Part shown: piece after piece, positions 7,304-15,937 of the stretch | Layout: each line of letters starts with the position of its first letter | How positions within the stretch are numbered: the first letter of the stretch is position 1 | Assembly (NCBI GenBank): GCA_035531775.1 | Contig: DATKSG010000024.1 | Coordinates: 1 to 39,050, forward strand | Origin: DATKSG01 sp035531775 | GTDB taxonomy: Bacteria; Actinomycetota; Acidimicrobiia; Acidimicrobiales; UBA8190 | DNA: 39,050 bases | Direction of reading: 5' to 3' | Notes under the pieces: model-generated | What the model was told of the DNA's origin: nothing | Seen by the model: only the letters and a program-made list of their open reading frames with translations | The model's database searches: none | Made by a program: the position numbers and the translations under genes

Positions 7304-8356
7304 ATGTCCCTGCGCACCTTGGGGCGTACCGGTATGCGGGTGTCGCCGCTGTGCCTGGGCGCCATGATGTTCGGGGCCTGGGGCAATCCCGACCACGACG
7401 ACTGCATCCGCATCATCCACAGCGCTTTGGACGCCGGGGTCAACTTCGTGGACAGCGCCGATGTCTACTCGGCGGGCGAGTCCGAGGAGATCGTGGGCAA
7501 GGCCCTGGCCGGCGGCCGACGCCAGAACGTGGTTCTGGCCACCAAGTTCCACGCCCCCATGGGGGCCGACCCCAACATGGCCGGCAACTCGCGCCGCTGG
7601 GTCACCCGGGCCGTGGACGACAGCCTGCGGCGGCTGCGCACCGACTGGATCGACCTCTACCAGGTGCACCGTCCCGACCCCACCTGCGACATCGACGACA
7701 CTCTGGGCGCCTTGTCGGACCTGGTGCACCAGGGCAAGGTGCGCGCCATCGGCTCCTCCACTTTTCCGGCCGACCTCATCGTGGAGGCCCAGTGGACAGC
7801 CGAGCGGCGCGGTCGTGAGCGCTTCGAGTGCGAACAACCCCCTTACTCCATACTGGCCAGGGGCATCGAGACTTCGGTGCTGCCCGCCTGTGAGCGCTAC
7901 CGCATGGGCGTCATCGCCTGGAGCCCGCTCAACGGCGGCTGGCTGACCGGCCGCTACCGCCGGGACACCCCCATGCCCACCGAGGGACGGCCTGCTCGCA
8001 CCCCGGGGCGCTTCGACCCCAGCCGCCCCACGGTGGCGGCCAAGCTCGACGCGGTGGAGGCGCTGGTGCCGGTGGCGGCCCAGGCCGGCGTGCCCCTCAC
8101 CCACCTGGCCCTGGCCTTCGTGCTCACCCACCCCACGGTGACCTCCGCCATCATCGGGCCGCGCACCATGGAGCAGCTCACCGGGGCCCTGGGGGCGGCC
8201 GAGGTGGCGCTGTCGGACGACGTCCTCGACGCCATCGACGCCGTGGTGGCACCGGGCACCAACCTCGACCCCGACGACGGGGGCTGGGCGCCGCCGGCGC
8301 TGTCGGATCCCTGGCGGCGCCGGCGCCCCATGACCCGACGCGGAGGGGGCTCATGA
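7304..8356 (+). CDS. Aldo/keto reductase
   Basis: This 350-residue NADPH-dependent (beta/alpha)8 oxidoreductase has the full catalytic tetrad. D50 and Y55 lie in NFVDSADVYSAGESE, K81 in VLATKFHAP and H122 in LYQVHRPDP. The late block VTSAIIGPRTMEQL is the NADP-binding end of the family, and the sequence resembles the YghZ/Tas-like subgroup. ATG 7304 follows the orn stop by 2 nt. The gene's stop overlaps the next start as ATGA. Its place in an operon with an acyl-CoA synthetase and an SDR suggests reduction of lipid-derived carbonyls, which is inference. Confidence 0.92.
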   Translation: MSLRTLGRTGMRVSPLCLGAMMFGAWGNPDHDDCIRIIHSALDAGVNFVDSADVYSAGESEEIVGKALAGGRRQNVVLATKFHAPMGADPNMAGNSRRWVTRAVDDSLRRLRTDWIDLYQVHRPDPTCDIDDTLGALSDLVHQGKVRAIGSSTFPADLIVEAQWTAERRGRERFECEQPPYSILARGIETSVLPACERYRMGVIAWSPLNGGWLTGRYRRDTPMPTEGRPARTPGRFDPSRPTVAAKLDAVEALVPVAAQAGVPLTHLALAFVLTHPTVTSAIIGPRTMEQLTGALGAAEVALSDDVLDAIDAVVAPGTNLDPDDGGWAPPALSDPWRRRRPMTRRGGGS

Positions 8357-10185
8357 CCAGCGAAGCAGACCGCAGCCCGGCAGACGCGGCCCCGGGCTCC
8401 ATCCCGGTCACCATGTCGTTGGCCGAGGCCGACCGCACCCTCACCGCTCCCGGCCAGATGTTCGAGATGGACGAGATCGCCATCCGCGGCGTCCCCACCC
8501 GGGTCTGGAAGAACGCCCCGGCCTCCATGCGCGACGTGCTCGAGCTGTCACGCGGCCATGGGGACAAGACCTATCTGGTCTACGAGGACGAGCGCACCAC
8601 CTTCGAGGAGCACTACCGCATCGCCGCCTCGGTGGCCCGGGCCCTCGGAACGCGCTTCGGGCTGTCGAAGGGCGACCGGGTCACCATCGCCATGCGCAAT
8701 CTGCCCGAATGGGCCATGGCTTTCTGGGGGGCGGCGGCCACCGGGGCGGTGGTGGTGCCCTTGAACGCCTGGTGGACGAGCGCCGAGCTCGAGTACGGCC
8801 TGGCCGACTCGGGCACGGCGGTGGCCTTCGTGGACGCCGAGCGCTTCACCCGCCTGCTGCCGCACCTCGCCGCCTTACCCGACCTGCGCGCCGTGGTGGT
8901 GACCACCGAGGACCGCTCGCCCTTCGTGGCCCCCGAGGGGGTGGCGGTGCCGGTGGTGTCCTTCGCCGAGCTGGTGGGCACGCCGTCGCCTGAGGTGTCG
9001 CTGCCGGAGCTCACCATCGACCCCGAGGACGACGCCACCATCTTCTACACCTCGGGCACCACCGGAAAACCCAAGGGGGCGGTGGGCACGCACCGCAACA
9101 TGTGCACCAACTTGATGAGCCTGTTCTTCATCAATTCCCGCCAGCAGCTGCGCGGCGCCACCGGCATCGGCGACGCCCCGGGCATCGAGCAGAACGCGTA
9201 CCTGCTGTCGGTGCCTCTGTTCCATGCCACGGGCTGCCACTCCATTTTGGTGGCCAACACAGCAGCGGGCAACAAGCTGGTCATGATGCACCACTGGGAC
9301 GCCGAGCGGGCCCTCGATCTCATAGAGCGCGAGCGCATAACCACCTTCGGCGGCGTGCCGGCCATGGTCATGCAGGTCATCGATGCCCCGAGCTTCGCCC
9401 GGCGCGACACCTCCTCCATCCGCTCGGTGGCCTACGGCGGGGCGCCCGCCCCGCCCGACCTGGTGCGACGCATCAAGGAGCACTTCCCGGTGGGCGCCCC
9501 CTCCAACGGCTATGGCCTGACCGAGACCTCGTCGGTCACCACCATGAACTCGGGCGACGACTACGTGCGTAAGCCCGACAGCGTCGGTCCGCCCGTGCCG
9601 GTGGTGGACGTGCGGGTGGTGCCCGACGGCTTCGAGGGCGAGGCGCCCGGCGACGACCTGCCCAGCGGCCCCGAGGTCACCGGCGAGCTGTGGATCAAGG
9701 GCCCCAACGTGGTGCGCGGCTACTGGAACAAAGAGGAAGCCACCGCCGCCAGCTTCACCCAGGGCTGGCTGCACTCGGGCGACGTGGCCAAGGTGGACGA
9801 GGAGGGTTTCGTCTACATCGTCGACCGGGCCAAGGACATGGTCATCCGCGGCGGGGAGAACGTGTACTCGGTGGAGGTGGAGGCGGCGCTGTTCGAGCAC
9901 CCCGGCGTGGCCGACTGTGCGGTGATCGGCGTGCCCCACGACATCCTGGGCGAGGAGGTGGGGGCGGCGGTGGTGCTGCGCCCGGGCACCAAGGTGAACG
10001 CCGAGGAGCTGGCCCGCCACGTACGGGCCCGGCTGGCCGGCTTCAAGGTGCCCACGCACTTCTGGTTCCGCTCCGAGCCGCTGCCGCGCAACCCCCAGGG
10101 CAAGGTGTTGAAGCGCGAGCTGCGCGACACCCTCACCGGGGCCGGAGCGCCGGTGCCCGGCGCCGATTCGCCGGCCGGGGCCTGA
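8353..10185 (+). CDS. AMP-binding acyl-CoA synthetase (fatty-acid CoA ligase)
   Basis: This adenylate-forming enzyme activates a carboxylic acid with ATP and CoA. Motifs in order are the P-loop YTSGTTGKPKG (232-242), YGLTETSS, and GWLHSGDVAKVDEEGFVYIV with the adenylate-binding Asp. The hinge is DRAKDMVIRGGENVYSVEVE, and LPRNPQGK carries the catalytic Lys at about 584. At 610 residues it has about 40 extra N-terminal residues compared with many ligases. The ATG overlaps the reductase stop (ATGA), so the two are translationally coupled. The substrate is probably a medium- or long-chain fatty acid or a related ring acid; the sequence does not settle this. Confidence 0.95.
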   Translation: MTSEADRSPADAAPGSIPVTMSLAEADRTLTAPGQMFEMDEIAIRGVPTRVWKNAPASMRDVLELSRGHGDKTYLVYEDERTTFEEHYRIAASVARALGTRFGLSKGDRVTIAMRNLPEWAMAFWGAAATGAVVVPLNAWWTSAELEYGLADSGTAVAFVDAERFTRLLPHLAALPDLRAVVVTTEDRSPFVAPEGVAVPVVSFAELVGTPSPEVSLPELTIDPEDDATIFYTSGTTGKPKGAVGTHRNMCTNLMSLFFINSRQQLRGATGIGDAPGIEQNAYLLSVPLFHATGCHSILVANTAAGNKLVMMHHWDAERALDLIERERITTFGGVPAMVMQVIDAPSFARRDTSSIRSVAYGGAPAPPDLVRRIKEHFPVGAPSNGYGLTETSSVTTMNSGDDYVRKPDSVGPPVPVVDVRVVPDGFEGEAPGDDLPSGPEVTGELWIKGPNVVRGYWNKEEATAASFTQGWLHSGDVAKVDEEGFVYIVDRAKDMVIRGGENVYSVEVEAALFEHPGVADCAVIGVPHDILGEEVGAAVVLRPGTKVNAEELARHVRARLAGFKVPTHFWFRSEPLPRNPQGKVLKRELRDTLTGAGAPVPGADSPAGA

Positions 10186-10205
10186 GGCCGGGCGGGTCGA
10201 GGGCG

Positions 10206-11000
10206 ATGGGAGAGCTCGACGGCGCCCGGGCCGTGGTCACCGGCGGGGGGTCGGGCATCGGCCGGGCCGTGTGCCACCGGCTGGCCGAGGAGGGCGCGGC
10301 GGTGGCCGTGCTCGACGTCAACGCCGAGTCGGCCGAGTCGGTGGCCGGTGAGGTGGGGGGGATCTGGGCCGAGGTGGACGTCACCGATGCTGAGGCCCTG
10401 CGACAAGCGGTGGACGACGTGGTGGCCCGGACCGGCGGCTTGTCGGTGCTCGTGAACAACGCCGGCGGCAGCACCATGCAGGCCCTGGCCGAGTGGGACC
10501 CGGCCGAATGGGACCGCATCGTGCGGCTCAATCTCTACGGGGTGTGGAACGGCATGCGGGCCGGGGTGCCGCACCTGCTGGCCGGCGGCGGCGGGGCCGT
10601 GGTCAACACCGCCTCCATCAGCGCCACCCGGCCGTCAGCCGGGGAGACGCCGTACTCGGCGGCCAAGGCCGGGGTCATCGCCCTGACCGCCTCGGCCGCC
10701 TTGGAGTACGGGCCGGTCATCCGGGTGAACGCCGTGGCCCCGGGCATGATCCGCACCAACCTGACGCAGCTGCTGCTGGAGATCCCCGACGCCCCCGACC
10801 ACTACGCCCGCATCACGCCGGCGGCCCGGGTGGGCGAGCCGGCCGACGTGGCCGACGTGGTCGCCTTTCTGTGCTCGGACCGGGCCCGCTTCATCACCGG
10901 TCAGACCCTGGTGGTCGACGGCGGCATGACGTTGCACGGGGCCGGCGTGGACGGGCTGTTCGAGCGGTTCTTCCGCGACGGGCGTCCCCACCACAGCTGA
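10206..11000 (+). CDS. SDR family oxidoreductase
   Basis: This is a classical short-chain dehydrogenase of 264 residues. TGGGSGIG (12-19) binds the cofactor, and LDVN after strand beta2 suggests NAD(H) preference. NNAGG is the NNAG motif. The catalytic residues are S137, Y150 and K154 (YSAAK), and the tail GQTLVVDGG is family-typical. It lies 20 bp after the acyl-CoA synthetase in the same direction and closes the four-gene orn-AKR-ligase-SDR run. A role in oxidising a hydroxyacyl-CoA is plausible from context only. Confidence 0.93.
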   Translation: MGELDGARAVVTGGGSGIGRAVCHRLAEEGAAVAVLDVNAESAESVAGEVGGIWAEVDVTDAEALRQAVDDVVARTGGLSVLVNNAGGSTMQALAEWDPAEWDRIVRLNLYGVWNGMRAGVPHLLAGGGGAVVNTASISATRPSAGETPYSAAKAGVIALTASAALEYGPVIRVNAVAPGMIRTNLTQLLLEIPDAPDHYARITPAARVGEPADVADVVAFLCSDRARFITGQTLVVDGGMTLHGAGVDGLFERFFRDGRPHHS

Positions 11001-11056
11001 CCGGCCCGGCCCGCGTCAGCCCAGGGGTTCGGCTTCGGCCCAGGCCCGGCGACGCG

Positions 11057-12685
11057 CTAGGGCTTGGGCGCCGGCTGCCCGTTCGGGCACCAGGCGTTGG
11101 CCGGGGCCCCGACACACGGGTTGGGCATGGTGGGCAGCCCGCTCGGCAGTGGCTTCAGGTCCACCTTCGTCTGGCGCGGGTAGCTGCTGCCGGGCAGGCA
11201 TCCCTGGTTGCCGCCGACGGGGCCGATGGAGATCTGCGAGTCACAGGCCGCCTCGGCCAGGAACAGCGGGTTGGCGTCGGGCGGCTCGGTGAGCCCGCAC
11301 TTGGGCTTCAGGATCTGCAGCGCCGGCGGTGAGGTGCTGGGATGCTTGGCGCCGGTGTCCACGTTGCCCCGGAAGCAGTTGGTCAGCCCCGGAGTAAGGG
11401 TCAGGTCGGCGAAGTCGCCGTTGGTCGGGTTGTTGAAGAACCCGTTGTGGCTGTAGGTGTTGTCGATCAGGGCGTTGCCCGAGTCGTCATACAGGCACAG
11501 CCCCGGAAGGTTGACGCCACCGGTGCACGGCGACCCGTTGTCGGGGTAGGGCACGAAGATCGTGCCCCAGGCGCCGTTGTTGGCGAAGGTGTTGTCCATG
11601 ACCGTGTCGTTGCGGGCCCCCGACAACGACATGCCGGTGCCCACCGGGCCGGCCGAGGCCGATCCGGCCGCCGGGACGTTGGGGTTGTTGTTGTCGTGGA
11701 CGTAGTTGTCCATGAACACCCAGCACGAGGTGGTGTGGGTGATGGGGCTGACGGCGCCGTTGGGGCACGAGCCGTTCTGCGGGGGAGGGTTGTCACCGTT
11801 CTGGCTGTTGGTGTCGAAGCCGTCCTGGTTGCCGTCGAACTGCGAATTCTCCACCACCAGCTGGCCGCCCGAGTTCGACCCCGAGTAGCCGAGCGCGTTG
11901 TTCTCGGCCCAGGCGTGGTCGACGACCTGGTTGCACACCTGCTGGCAGGCCCCGATGTAGTACCCCGAGTCGTTGAAGTTCGAGGCGTAGGTCTGCTCCC
12001 AGGTGCCGCCGCTCCAGTTGCTCGAGAAGATGCCGTAGGCCGAAGCTGTGGACTCGCCACCGAAGTAGGTGCTGGTGGCGCTCAGGTAGGCGCCGTAGAA
12101 GCCGTGGCCGCCGATCGTGCCGCTACCGGCGGCGCCGTCCCACCAGATGGCGTTGCCCGAGGAATCCTTGCCGGCCAGGAAGTTGCAGACCGTGAGGTTC
12201 TCGACGGTGACGTTGTCGGCCTTCCACACCAGAATGCCGTTGCGCCCGAGAGCGCCGTTGGGCCCGACCACCCCGAAGTCCTGGTCGCCCTCGTTGGAGC
12301 TGCACGTCGTGGGGCCGGGCTTGGTGCCGTCCACGATGACGCTGTTGCGGTCCATGCCCACGATGTGGATGTCGGGGGTGGTGATGGTGACCGCTCCGGG
12401 GGTGGCCCACCGCACCGCGCTGGTGTGGTCGCCGCTCTCTTTGTAGTCACCGGGTGCCACCAGGATCCAGTCACCGGGTGCGGCGGCGTCCACCGCCGCC
12501 TGGATGGTGCTGTAGCCGCCGGGGATGCCGTTGAAGGTCCCCACCAGCAGCACCCGCGGAGAAGGGCTGGCGCCGGTCAGCTGGTAGCCGGTGCCGAGCC
12601 CCGCTGCCACCAGCGATCCACCGGCCATGACCGAGGTCGTCAACACGATCCGAAGCCATGGCTTCATTGCCCGAACGCCGCCCAT
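11057..12685 (-). CDS. Secreted right-handed parallel beta-helix protein
   Basis: A 542-residue protein with a hydrophobic N-terminal signal segment (IVLTTSVMAGGSLVAAGLG). Next comes GGYSTIQAAVDAAAPGDWILVAPGDYKE, the standard opening of pectate-lyase-like beta-helix proteins. Many Asn/Gly-rich turns follow (VENLTVCNF, VVENSQFDGNQDGF, NDTVMDNTFANNG, NALIDNTYSHNGF), typical of PbH1 coils. Several Cys residues suggest disulphides. Such proteins bind or cleave extracellular polysaccharide; no catalytic residues are certain. AAGG sits about 7 nt before ATG 12685; a second ATG at 12667 would give a shorter n-region. The C-terminus is Pro-rich. Confidence 0.87.
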   Translation of the reverse strand: MGGVRAMKPWLRIVLTTSVMAGGSLVAAGLGTGYQLTGASPSPRVLLVGTFNGIPGGYSTIQAAVDAAAPGDWILVAPGDYKESGDHTSAVRWATPGAVTITTPDIHIVGMDRNSVIVDGTKPGPTTCSSNEGDQDFGVVGPNGALGRNGILVWKADNVTVENLTVCNFLAGKDSSGNAIWWDGAAGSGTIGGHGFYGAYLSATSTYFGGESTASAYGIFSSNWSGGTWEQTYASNFNDSGYYIGACQQVCNQVVDHAWAENNALGYSGSNSGGQLVVENSQFDGNQDGFDTNSQNGDNPPPQNGSCPNGAVSPITHTTSCWVFMDNYVHDNNNPNVPAAGSASAGPVGTGMSLSGARNDTVMDNTFANNGAWGTIFVPYPDNGSPCTGGVNLPGLCLYDDSGNALIDNTYSHNGFFNNPTNGDFADLTLTPGLTNCFRGNVDTGAKHPSTSPPALQILKPKCGLTEPPDANPLFLAEAACDSQISIGPVGGNQGCLPGSSYPRQTKVDLKPLPSGLPTMPNPCVGAPANAWCPNGQPAPKP

Positions 12686-12707
12686 CGCTACCTTCTTCCG
12701 CCAGTTG

Positions 12708-12737
12708 GTAGTAGCCGGATCCGCTCCAGCTAGGCAA
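12708..12737 (-). promoter_or_regulatory. Possible sigma70-type promoter for the beta-helix gene
   Basis: On the minus strand TTGCCT (12737-12732) and TACTAC (12713-12708) are 18 bp apart, 22 nt upstream of the ATG. The match is modest. Confidence 0.3.
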
Positions 12738-12774
12738 ACGCTAAGCCGCCGGCCGCCGCTGCGTCAACGTGGGA

Positions 12775-12804
12775 GCGGGGCCGGCCCCGTGAGGCCGGCC
12801 CCGC
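12775..12804 (-). terminator. 12-bp perfect GC hairpin after the peroxiredoxin gene
   Basis: GCGGGGCCGGCC (12775-12786) pairs perfectly with GGCCGGCCCCGC (12793-12804) around a 6-nt loop. It is 38 nt beyond the peroxiredoxin stop and upstream of the co-oriented beta-helix gene, so it should separate the two units. No U-tract follows. Confidence 0.65.
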
Positions 12805-12841
12805 AGGCGGGACATCGGTGAAGGCCCGGAGGCCGACGGGC

Positions 12842-13477
12842 TTACTTGTTGGGCTGGGGCGTGACCCGCAGGTACGGCTTGAGCGCCTTGAAGCCCTTGG
12901 GAAACTTCTGCTTGGCGTCCTCGTCCGAGATGGCGGGGGCGATGATCACGTCGTTGCCATCGGTCCAGTTGACCGGGGTGGCCACCGAGTACTCGGCCGT
13001 GAGCTGCAGCGAGTCGAGGACACGGATGACCTCGTCGATGTTGCGGCCGGTGGAGGCCGGGTAGGTGAGGGTGAGCTTCACCTTCTTATCGGGGCCAATT
13101 ATGAATACCGAGCGCACCGTCAGGGTGTCGTTGGCATTGGGGTGGATCATGTCGTAGAGGTCGGCCACCTTGCGGTCGGGGTCGCCGATGAGCGGGAAGT
13201 TGAGCGCCGATCCCTGGGTCTCGGCGATGTCGTTCTTCCAGCCGTCGTGCGACTCCACCGAATCGACCGACAGGCCGATGATCTTGGTGTTGCGCTTGTC
13301 GAACTCGGACTTGGCCTTGGCGAAGGCACCGAGCTCGGTGGTGCACACGGGGGTGAAGTCCTTCGGGTGCGAGAACAGGATCCCCCACGAGTCGCCCAGC
13401 CACTCGTGGAAGTTGATCGTGCCGTCGGTGCTGTCGGCGCTGAAGTCGGGGGCGATGTCGCCCAGACGGACTGCCAT
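12842..13477 (-). CDS. 1-Cys peroxiredoxin (Prx6 subfamily)
   Basis: A cytosolic thiol peroxidase reducing H2O2 and organic or lipid hydroperoxides. The motif HPKDFTPVCTTELG contains the peroxidatic Cys45 with its Thr and Pro partners. There is no other Cys in 211 residues, so it is a 1-Cys enzyme needing an external reductant. The long C-terminal half (SVATPVNWTDGNDVIIAP) is the Prx6-type dimerisation extension. AGGAGGAG lies immediately upstream of ATG 13477, a very strong ribosome site, and a recognisable promoter lies at 13530-13558, consistent with high expression. Confidence 0.96.
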   Translation of the reverse strand: MAVRLGDIAPDFSADSTDGTINFHEWLGDSWGILFSHPKDFTPVCTTELGAFAKAKSEFDKRNTKIIGLSVDSVESHDGWKNDIAETQGSALNFPLIGDPDRKVADLYDMIHPNANDTLTVRSVFIIGPDKKVKLTLTYPASTGRNIDEVIRVLDSLQLTAEYSVATPVNWTDGNDVIIAPAISDEDAKQKFPKGFKALKPYLRVTPQPNK

Positions 13478-13529
13478 GTCTCCTCCTGGTGGATGGGGCG
13501 GTGCGTAGGTTCGTTGGCTTGCCTCCCCG

Positions 13530-13558
13530 ACTGTAGCGGGCTGCCCGGCAATTGTCGA
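13530..13558 (-). promoter_or_regulatory. Promoter for the peroxiredoxin gene
   Basis: On the minus strand TCGACA (13558-13553) is separated by exactly 17 bp from TACAGT (13535-13530). That is 5/6 and 4/6 to the sigma70-type consensus. It is 52 nt upstream of the ATG, in the divergent spacer with the enoyl-CoA hydratase gene. Confidence 0.5.
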
Positions 13559-13608
13559 CCCGGGCGGTCAGCTTTTGCCCCGGACCCGGCCTCTGTGAGA
13601 ATGCCCAG

Positions 13609-14451
13609 GTGGCCGACACCCCCGACCCCCCCGACACCACCCCTACCCCCGACGCCCCCACCCCTACCCCCGACACCCCCACCGTGCGCGTGGAGTGCGA
13701 GGGGCCGGTGCGCATCGTCACCATCTGCCGCCCCGAGCGGCGCAATGCCGTCGACTCGGCCACGGCCCGGGCCCTGCTCGAGGCCTTCGAGGCCTTCGAG
13801 GCCGACGAGGCTTCGTCGGTGGCGGTGTTGAGCGGAGAGGGAGGGACGTTCTGCGCCGGCGCCGACTTGAAAGCACTGGCCGAGGGGGATCGCCGGCCGG
13901 TCACCGACGACGGGCCCGGCCCCATGGGCCCCACCCGTCTGGCTTTGTCCAAGCCGGTCATCGCCGCCGTGGAGGGCCACGCCGTGGCCGGCGGATTGGA
14001 GCTGGCGCTGTGGTGCGACCTGCGGGTGGCGGCCACCGATGCCGTGTTCGGTGTGTACTGCCGCCGCTTCGGCGTCCCCCTGGTCGACGGCGGCACTGTG
14101 CGCCTGCCCCGGCTCATCGGCCAGAGCAAGGCCCTCGACCTGGTGCTCACCGGCCGCCCGGTGAGCGGGCCCGAGGCTCTGTCGATGGGGCTGGCCAACC
14201 GCTTGGCCCCACCGGGCCGGGCCATGGACGTGGCCCTCGAGCTGGCCCGGGCTGTGGCCGCCCATCCCCAGACCTGTCTTCGCAACGACCGGCGGTCGCT
14301 GCTCGAGCAGTGGGCCCTGGACGAAGAGGCGGCCCTGCGGGTGGAGGCGGCGCTCGGTAGAGCCACCATCGCCAGCGGCGAGACGGCCGCAGGGGCCCTT
14401 CGCTTCGCGGCGGGGGCCGGACGCCACGGCTGCAGCGTTCCCCCGTCGTGA
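13609..14451 (+). CDS. Enoyl-CoA hydratase/isomerase (crotonase) family protein
   Basis: The crotonase core begins VRVECEGPVRIVTICRPERRNAVD. It continues with GTFCAGADLKALAEG (first oxyanion-hole block) and AVEGHAVAGGLELALWCDLRVA (second block). VPLVDGGTVRLPRLIG carries Asp where many hydratases have Glu, so the exact reaction (hydration, isomerisation or other) is uncertain. From GTG 13609 there are 280 residues, including a Pro/Thr/Asp-rich extension encoded by 21-bp repeats. GTG 13684, at the start of the conserved core, is an alternative that would leave the repeats untranslated; neither has a good ribosome site. The stop overlaps the next start (GTGA). Confidence 0.9.
   Translation: MADTPDPPDTTPTPDAPTPTPDTPTVRVECEGPVRIVTICRPERRNAVDSATARALLEAFEAFEADEASSVAVLSGEGGTFCAGADLKALAEGDRRPVTDDGPGPMGPTRLALSKPVIAAVEGHAVAGGLELALWCDLRVAATDAVFGVYCRRFGVPLVDGGTVRLPRLIGQSKALDLVLTGRPVSGPEALSMGLANRLAPPGRAMDVALELARAVAAHPQTCLRNDRRSLLEQWALDEEAALRVEAALGRATIASGETAAGALRFAAGAGRHGCSVPPS
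13620..13680. repeat. C-rich 21-bp repeat tract at the enoyl-CoA hydratase start
   Basis: ACCCCTACCCCCGAC occurs at 13639-13653 and 13660-13674, a 21-bp period. It is embedded in about 60 bp of C-runs of 3-7. The complementary strand is a series of G-runs with short spacers, a strong G-quadruplex pattern. If translated it gives a Pro/Thr/Asp-rich segment. Confidence 0.75.
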
Positions 14452-15137
14452 CCGGCACCCCGGGGCCCGGGCCCGGCCCGGTGGTGGCCGCCTTCGACTT
14501 CGACGGCACCCTCACCAAGGGGGGCAGCGTGTGGCCGTATCTGGCCACGGTGGCCGGGCCGTACCGCACGGCGCTGGCCGGACTGTCCGTCTTCCCCCGC
14601 CTGGTGGCCGCCGCCGTGCTCGGCGGGGCAGCGGCCGACGGCGCCAAGGAGGCGCTGTTCCGGCGCACTCTCGGCGGTCTGGAGGCGGCACAGCTGGCGA
14701 CCCGGTCAGCGGAGTTCGGCCGGGCCCATCTGGCCCGGCGCCGGCGCCACGACGTGGGGGCCCGCCTAGAGCATCACCGGCGTCAGGGACATCACCTGGT
14801 GGTGGTGTCCGCCTCCCCAGAGCTCTACGTGCGCGCCGCCGGTGACGAGCTCGGCGTGGACGGTGTGCTCGCCACCCGCTTGGCCGTGGGGCCCGACGGA
14901 CACATGACCGGGCGCTACGACGGCGACAACTGCCGGGGCGAGCAGAAGCTCGAGCGCCTACGGGCCTGGATCGACGACCACGCCCCCGGAGCGACGGTGT
15001 GGGCCTACGGCAACAGCGCCGGCGACCGTCGGCTGCTGGCCGGGGCCGACGTGGGAATCGACGTCGGCCGGTTGGGCCCGGTGGGCAAGCTGCGGGCCTT
15101 CCGCCGTCTGCGCCACGTAGCCGAGCTCGAGGCCTGA
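14448..15137 (+). CDS. HAD-superfamily hydrolase, subfamily IB
   Basis: This 229-residue phosphatase-like protein has motif I AAFDFDGTLT (D17 nucleophile, D19 acid/base), motif II VVVSASPELY, a Lys in EQKLERLRAW, and motif IV AYGNSAGDRRLL with the Mg-binding Asp. The spacing and helical cap after motif I fit HAD-IB proteins related to phosphoserine phosphatase (SerB/CicA-like). The physiological substrate is unknown. GTG 14448 overlaps the crotonase stop, so the two are co-translated; a lysophospholipid-phosphate role is possible but unproven. Confidence 0.9.
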   Translation: MTGTPGPGPGPVVAAFDFDGTLTKGGSVWPYLATVAGPYRTALAGLSVFPRLVAAAVLGGAAADGAKEALFRRTLGGLEAAQLATRSAEFGRAHLARRRRHDVGARLEHHRRQGHHLVVVSASPELYVRAAGDELGVDGVLATRLAVGPDGHMTGRYDGDNCRGEQKLERLRAWIDDHAPGATVWAYGNSAGDRRLLAGADVGIDVGRLGPVGKLRAFRRLRHVAELEA

Positions 15138-15151
15138 CCGGCCCGAGCCTC

Positions 15152-15937
15152 CTACCAGCCGCGGCGCAGGCGGTGATAGGCGCCCGGGGCCACGGCCCGG
15201 AACACCATGGCGATGTCGATGAGCCCCGAGGCGCTGATGTCGAGCGACCGGCACCCCATGCGGCGCAGCACCCGCTCCGACACGTGTTCCACCGATCGCC
15301 GGGTGAGGCGCGGCGGCTTGCGCAGCCCCCGGTCGAGGGCCCCTAGCCCCATCTCCGTCGGCATCCAGGCCGGGTACACGACGTGCAGGTGCACGCCCCG
15401 GCGCTCCACCCGGAAGCTCACGCTCTCGGTGAAGGCCGACAGCGCCGCCTTGGTAGACGGATAGGCGCCGGGCCCCGGCGACGGCAGGCGACCGCCGTCG
15501 GACGACACGTTGGCGATGATCCCGCTCGATCGCTCCAACATGGCCGGCAGCACGGCCAGGGTCCCCGCCACCGCCGCGAAGTAGTTCACGTCGAAGGTGC
15601 GCCGGTAGTTCTCGACGGTGATGTCGGCCAGGCGGATGCCGGGATCGGTGCCGGCGTTGTTGATCAGGATGTCGATGGGCCCGCGCCGCGCCGCCATGTC
15701 GGCCAGCACGTCGACGAAGCCCCCGGTATCGGCTACGTCGCAGACCACCACGTCGCCGACCGGACCGAGCTCGGGCTCGAGCTCCTTGAGCAGCGCCGCC
15801 CGTCGCGACAGCGCCGTCACCTTGGCCCCGGCTGCGGCCAGGTCGAGCGCCAAGCGACGCCCGAGCCCCGAGGACGCCCCGGTGACCACGGCCACCTTGT
15901 CCCGGTAACGCCCCCCGTAGTGAGGAGGCCCGCTCAC
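15152..15937 (-). CDS. SDR family oxidoreductase
   Basis: A 261-residue classical SDR: VAVVTGASSGLGRRLA binds the cofactor and SRRAALL after beta2 suggests NADP(H). NNAG is present, NVSSDGG carries the catalytic Ser, and YPSTK provides Tyr and Lys. The C-terminal part (RRSVEHVSERVLRRMG) is longer and more basic than FabG types, resembling membrane-associated SDRs that act on lipid or steroid substrates. The GTG start overlaps the stop of the SpoIID gene as GTGA, so this enzyme is translated from the same transcript as a secreted wall protein. The two genes may or may not be functionally linked. Confidence 0.9.
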   Translation of the reverse strand: MSGPPHYGGRYRDKVAVVTGASSGLGRRLALDLAAAGAKVTALSRRAALLKELEPELGPVGDVVVCDVADTGGFVDVLADMAARRGPIDILINNAGTDPGIRLADITVENYRRTFDVNYFAAVAGTLAVLPAMLERSSGIIANVSSDGGRLPSPGPGAYPSTKAALSAFTESVSFRVERRGVHLHVVYPAWMPTEMGLGALDRGLRKPPRLTRRSVEHVSERVLRRMGCRSLDISASGLIDIAMVFRAVAPGAYHRLRRGW

